Shown piece by piece: positions 59,591 through 64,000 of a stretch of DNA of 64,000 nt; within the stretch, counting starts at the first letter, position 1; every line of letters starts with the position of its first letter. Under the pieces are notes generated by a model. That model was not told where the DNA came from. It worked only from the letters and a program-made list of their open reading frames with translations, and did not search any database. The stretch is from the NCBI RefSeq assembly GCF_018446385.1, contig NC_056003.1, positions 22,813,198 to 22,877,197 on the forward strand, in the 5' to 3' direction. The position numbers and the translations under genes are program-made. This DNA comes from Zingiber officinale. Lineage: Eukaryota > Streptophyta > Magnoliopsida > Zingiberales > Zingiberaceae.

Positions 59591-59801
59591 CAAAATAAAC
59601 AATGGATAGCATATTTGAACTCCTTGCAACACCAGGAATCCATAGAAACTGAAATGGGTGCAATCGGAGCTTTCTAGGTCCATCAGTGGATTTTGACCGA
59701 AATCCACTGATGGACCTAGAGATCTCAGATTACACCCATTTCAGTTCCTGTGGATTCCTGATGTTGCAAGGAGTTTAACTATGCTATCCATTGTTTATTT
59801 T
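59591..59801. repeat. Hairpin unit R3 (211 bp)
   Basis: Third unit of the right arm. Beyond it (59802-60055) the sequence is the inverted match of the left outer arm 54345-54601. Confidence 0.85.
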
Positions 59802-60055
59802 AGCTTCTCTAAATGTATTAAAATGTTATCAAAAAAATAACTAAATCTTACATTTCGTTGATGAAAGAGGTAATAGGAAAGAGAAGAGAGAGAAAAGGAA
59901 AACGACAAAAAAAAAGGTTTAATTTGTCATAAGGATAAAAAGGGAAGTGCACTTGAAAAAATGCGCCCTTTGGTAAAAACCAAAGTAACATACGTCTTTT
60001 GGTCAATTAAGATATTTAAGTGCGTGATTTGGTAAATTGTCGTTTTTAAAAAGGG

Positions 60056-60680
60056 AATAATTTTTAACAGTTTCATAATTTAAAATGATTTTTAATTTTT
60101 TTTAAAATAAAAAAATAAACTCTGGTAGGCCCAAATAAATAAGTAATTAAATTGGAGCAATTTGTGATGATACGATTCAACACTTCTCTTTCTAGTCGGC
60201 TTCTTCTTTGAATAGACATTTTTTACATCGAGCATATGCCTCTGCTTTGAGTCACTCCTCGCTCTCGAGTTAATGGTCCTTTATTTTGCAAGTTGTTCCT
60301 GAAAGTTATTATACCCACTCATAAAAATGAAATTAAATAAATTCAAAGTTTAAATTATGGAGAAAATCTATAGAAAGTAAAATTAAATATATAAATTTGG
60401 TTTTATTATTATGAAAATAAAAAACAAAATAGTCATATAATGAATAAATTAAATTTATTAGTAGATATTAAGAACCAAAGACCAAAATCCTAAAGCTCGG
60501 TTTCGTTAAAGGTAATATAATTAAATTTATAATGTAATAAAATTTATAATATAATTTAATTAATATTACATTATTACATTTGGTCAAAGAGTTATATGTA
60601 ATCTTTGATTATTAGGATGATTATATTTTCTTGTTTAGTGTCTGTTATTCACCCATCGCTTCCTCCCCCTTCCTCCTCCG
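60056..60680. other. AT-rich spacer with a possible small MITE
   Basis: No gene. Positions 60500-60640 are rich in inverted taatattacatt and taatgtaata words with a gtttcgttaaaggtaatata start, like small hAT- or Stowaway-type elements. The boundaries are not clear. Confidence 0.4.
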
Positions 60681-60683
60681 CTC

Positions 60684-60872
60684 ATGTATAGACTAACTCC
60701 TCCACTCTTCTTCCTCCGCTACCGCCACCGCGGCATCACCCTTCCTCCTCGGCCCCTTCTCCCCAAAGCACCAGCACTCGTATCCCTCCTTCCCCACTCT
60801 TATTCACAATCCTCCTCTTCCCCCTTCTCTAACCCTAACAAGCTCCGCTTCTACAACCATCGTCGTAACTAA
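60684..60872 (+). CDS. Small open frame, possible leader or N-terminal exon, unassigned
   Basis: Sixty-two codons rich in Leu, Pro, Arg and Ser (MYRLTPPLFFLRYRHRG), acid-poor, in a style seen in organelle transit peptides. A GTGAGC donor-like site lies just past it at 60890. It is immediately upstream of the epoxide hydrolase start but in no fixed relation to it. It could equally be chance in GC-rich promoter DNA. Confidence 0.2.
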   Translation: MYRLTPPLFFLRYRHRGITLPPRPLLPKAPALVSLLPHSYSQSSSSPFSNPNKLRFYNHRRN

Positions 60873-60899
60873 CTCTAAACTCACAGAAGGTGAGCCAAT

Positions 60900-61133
60900 A
60901 TGAAAGGCGAAGGCATTATCCACACTCCACAGGTAGGTGGAGGCTAACGGAATCCATATTCACTTGGCGGAGAAGGGGGAGGGTTAGTCGGTGCTGCTGT
61001 TCCACGGCTTTCTGAAGCTTTGGTACTCATGGTTGCACCTGATTATTTGCCTCATCGCTTGCAGGTTCCGCGCACTCACCCCAGACCTTCACGACTACGA
61101 CAACTAGTCTTCCACGTCGCCTGATGTCGCTCT
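60900..61133 (+). pseudogene. Epoxide hydrolase (alpha/beta hydrolase) pseudogene, N-terminal part
   Basis: From the ATG at 60900 the pieces read GEGIIH, a frameshift, then VEANGIHIHLAEKGEG (from 60937), a TAG, VLLFHGFLKLWYSW, and FRALTPDLHDYDN followed by another TAG and SSTSPDVAL. This follows plant soluble epoxide hydrolases closely (HGFPELWYSW and APDLRGYGDS in the family). The oxyanion-loop Pro is Leu here. The nucleophile region would lie further on but is cut off by a Copia element at 61134. Functional members open fatty-acid epoxides in cutin and defence pathways. Confidence 0.85.
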
Positions 61134-61406
61134 TGAAACTAATAGATAAAAAAAAGAAATAGAATAAGAAATTAATTCTTTGATCTGTTATTTACTAAAA
61201 TTAATAGACTTATTTATACAAGTTGTCGAACAATAATGGAAAGATTAAATATAGCATACAATTATAAACATAGTAATGAATATAATATATTTAGAACTAT
61301 TATTTTTACTATTTGATTCATATCAATCTTGATTTTTATTGTGATGTCAGATATAATAAATCTTAATTAATTAAAATCAATTCAAGATTATTTTCTATTA
61401 TTAGCA
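61134..61406 (-). repeat. 3' LTR of the right-edge Copia element
   Basis: On the minus strand it starts TGCTAATAATAG and ends TAGTTTCA, with TATAAATAAG near 61210. A G-rich purine stretch (GTCGGGG) precedes it. The partner LTR would be beyond the window, so the call rests on ends and position. Confidence 0.6.
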
Positions 61407-61439
61407 TTACCCCGACAAATTTAATAGGAGTGTCTAAAC

Positions 61440-63822
61440 GTTAAATTTAAGTGTTAACTTGGTGAAATGACTTGATAAATATATCAACAATTTAATCTTC
61501 AGTAGAGACGTAAAAATTGAAAGTTGTCGAGTCATCACACGCTCACGAACAAAATGAAAATCAATCTTCACATGCTCGGTACGAGAAAAATAGGAATTAC
61601 CACAAGATAAGTTGTTCTAATATTATCACACTAGATTTTAAATATAGCAGTTGGGGAAAAGTGTAATTCCAAAAGAAGATATTGTAGCCAAATAATTTCT
61701 GATGTCACGTTAGCAATAGTTTTATATTCAGTTTCAGTACTTGAGCGAGAGGCTATAGGTTGCTTCTTTGAAAGCGAGAAATAAGATTTTGCCTAAGAAA
61801 TATGGCATATCGACTAGTAAAACGTCTATCTTCGAGATATTCAACCCAATTTGCATTACTGTAGGCAATCAACTCTCGTGAGGACTAACGATATAAAAGA
61901 AAACTATGTAAAATAATACCTTTAAGATATCGAAGAATTCTCTTAACATCTTCCTAATGAAGTTCAGTAGGAGCATGCATAAATTGACAGACACGATTCA
62001 CAACAAAAGTAATATAAGGTCATGTAATGGTGACATATTGTAAGGCACCAACAATACTTCGGTAGATCTAGGGGTTAGCCAATGAAGAGGAGGATGAAGG
62101 TATAGTGAAACCACCTTCAATGATTAGTGTGGAGATAGGACGTGCACCATCCATTTTAGCTTGTTGTAGAAGTCCAGTAATATATTTGCTCTAAGAGAGA
62201 AGACAGTCTTCAAAATGTAAGAGAAACTCTATACCAAGGAAAAAAATGAGCATTGCCAAGACCTCGAATAGAAAACTCTTGATGAAGAAGATAGAGTAAA
62301 GTAGTAATGACTTTTTGATCACTACTAGTTATTAAGATATCATCTATATAAATCAAAATAAATATTGAAAATTTCTTATTACATTTGTAGAATAGGGAAG
62401 AATTAGTTTTTGAGATAGAAAATCCCTGAGTATGAAGCTAGGTAGATAAACAATGAAATCATGCACAAGGTGCTTGTCGAAAATTATATATAGATTTTTG
62501 AAGTTGACACACATGTGTTAGAAGTTGCAGGTGGATGAATCCAAGTTGTTGCTCCATAAAAATAGTTTCTTCAAGGTGTTCATGGAGAAAAACATTGAAA
62601 ACATCTAATTTTCGTATCGGCCAATTGGAGCTAACAATTATAAATAGTAGCAATCTAATAGTTGTAATTTTAACGACTAGACTAAAAGTATCATTGAAGT
62701 CAATACTCATCTTTAGTAATAAGACGAGCTTTGTAATATTCAATAGATCCATCTGCACGATACTTAATTCAGTAAACCCATTTATAGCCCACAATATTCA
62801 TAGATGGAGTACGAGGAACTAAGCTCCAGGTTGCATTACGAAGAAGAGCATCAAACTCTGTAGTCATCACAACATGCTAATTTGGATCTTTGACTATCTA
62901 TGTAAAGCTAGAAGGTTCAATAAAATTTGAAGAAACAATAAGAACACGTGGAAGAAAATAATGAGTAGAAACTAGTTGACATCATGCATAATATCACTTA
63001 GAGGAAGCATTCACTGAGGAATATCATCATCAGAGCTACTCAGATATGAGTGGTCAAACGGATTGGAATCAAAACTAGAGAGTGGATCACCACTAGCCGT
63101 TGAGTCTATAAGAATTTATGGAAATGGAGCAAAACCCAATATATCATCCTCTCTTATACTTTCAATATGTCCTGATGAAGTAATCTATGGAGATTCTAGT
63201 ATATTACTCGGTGATATTAGATAGGTTCCTTAATTATTTGAAGGAGGCCGGATCTGAGGTAGCAACTACAAACGGAAAAAGAGATTCATCAAAAATAATA
63301 TATCGAGAAATATATATTCATCCGGTCGAAATATGGAGGCAACGATACCAACGATGAAAATTACTATAACCAAGGAAAAACATATTGTTGAGAGTGAGGG
63401 TTTAACTTGTGTTTAGAGTAAGCTCGTAGCCAAGGATAACATGCGCAATCAAAGATATGGAAGAAAGAGTAATCTAGAGGATAATTATAAAGTCTTTCCA
63501 AGAGACACTTGTTTTGAAGTAGTGGAGTGGGTAAACAATTGATAAGGTAGACTGCGATTTGGACAACGTCATCCCAAAATTTACGTGGAACTGAGGCATG
63601 ATTAAGAAGAGCTAAGGCAGTTTCAATCACATGATAATGTTTTCTCTCGGTAGATCCATTTTGTTCAAGAGTGTAAGGACAAGCGACTCGATGAAGGATG
63701 CTAGAGGAAGTATGATAACGATGAAGCATTTGATACTCTCCACCCCAATCAGAATGAAGGAAGAGTATTTTATGATCAAAATAATGCTCAACTTGCTTTT
63801 GAAAATGATAAAAAAATATCAA
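61440..63822 (-). pseudogene. Copia pol remnant: integrase, RT, RNase H
   Basis: Integrase (63364-63822): HSDWGGEYQ holds the second aspartate, and HRVACPYTLEQNGSTERKH has the catalytic Glu. RT (62459-62794): LDVFNVFLHEHLEETIFMEQ, where the usual motif is LDVKNAFLHG; KSIYNFRQAP replaces KSLYGLKQAP. RNase H end near 61500-61600: RTEHVKIDFHFVRERV. All domains carry stops. Between 62800 and 63360 only weak remnants remain. Confidence 0.8.
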
Positions 63823-64000
63823 AACGATTATATTTTATTTTCATAGAAAAATCTAAGTGAACTTGCTAAAGTTATCAATAAAAATAACATAGTAAAGAAA
63901 ACCCTTATTAGAAAGAATAGGAGCATGACCTAGAGTGAATAATTTCTAAAGAAAACTAGAGTTCTGAGTAGATGATGCAAAAGGTAGTTTATGAGATTTT

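Larger units (their letters stand above)
54345..60055. mobile_element. Large foldback (long inverted repeat) element with captured kinase exons
   Basis: The left arm (about 54345-55430) and right arm (about 58545-60055) are inverted copies of each other. They match from the outer words atttaccaaatcacgcactt (left) and their complement near 60020, inward to ctgttcctctgaacattgtt (55393). The arms contain repeated 211 bp hairpin units, two on the left and three on the right. They are separated by smaller palindromes around CCACGTTGGGCCTGATATGG. Between the arms are two CDPK exons and a later solo LTR. There is no transposase. Exact ends and target duplication could not be fixed; Mutator-like foldback is one possibility. 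Confidence 0.82.
61134..64000 (-). mobile_element. Decayed Ty1/Copia element (Ale/Retrofit-like), runs off the window
   Basis: A 273 bp 3' LTR (61134-61406, TG...CA) is followed rightwards by minus-strand RNase H, RT and integrase remnants, ending at the window edge inside or near the integrase. The short LTR and the CPYTLEQNGSTERKH integrase motif suggest the Ale/Retrofit lineage (from memory). Many stops and shifts interrupt it. Its insertion split the epoxide hydrolase fragment. Confidence 0.82.

Overview
This 64 kb window is nuclear DNA of a flowering plant, most likely a monocot. Genes carry short GT-AG introns and TATA boxes, and most of the sequence is nested plant retrotransposons. 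The mix of long-LTR Angela-like Copia, Sirevirus-like and Tekay-like elements would suit a Zingiberales genome such as ginger or banana relatives. That placement is only an impression; no marker here proves the species.

Layout. 1-889 is a partial copy of a segment found again at 15620-16557. 888-15273 is a truncated, minus-strand Angela-like Copia element. Inside it sits a gag-only Sirevirus-like LTR element (5324-12506, target duplication CTTAG). 15274-18640 is LTR fragments and repeats of uncertain origin. 18640-24268 is a dead minus-strand LINE, split by a second gag-only Sirevirus-like element (19599-23141, target duplication ATTAT). 24269-39863 is a truncated minus-strand chromovirus (Ty3/Gypsy). 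It is split by a complete plus-strand Angela-like Copia element (25214-35125, target duplication CTATC) with near-identical 2.4 kb LTRs but a frameshifted gag-pol.

Gene island. 40704-42123 is an apparently intact four-exon exopolygalacturonase. It is followed tail-to-tail by prefoldin subunit 2 (coding 42500-42940, minus). A likely 5'UTR exon of prefoldin lies near 51670-51850. If so, its leader intron is about 8.7 kb and contains a decayed Copia element (44071-50838) flanked by an unusual 113 bp direct repeat. 52550-53630 is a papain-like cysteine protease pseudogene with at least four disabling lesions.

Right part. 54345-60055 is a large foldback element. Its inverted arms hold five 211 bp units, each itself a hairpin. 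Between the arms lie two calcium-dependent protein kinase exons with their introns, plus an Angela-like solo LTR (56006-58404, target duplication CAATT). 60900-61133 is the start of a decayed epoxide hydrolase gene, cut by a minus-strand Copia element that runs to the window end (61134-64000).

Only the polygalacturonase and prefoldin genes look functional. The most unusual features are the foldback element with captured kinase exons, the palindrome-rich gag-only Sirevirus relatives, and the signature of a tandem duplication of about 15.7 kb at the left edge.
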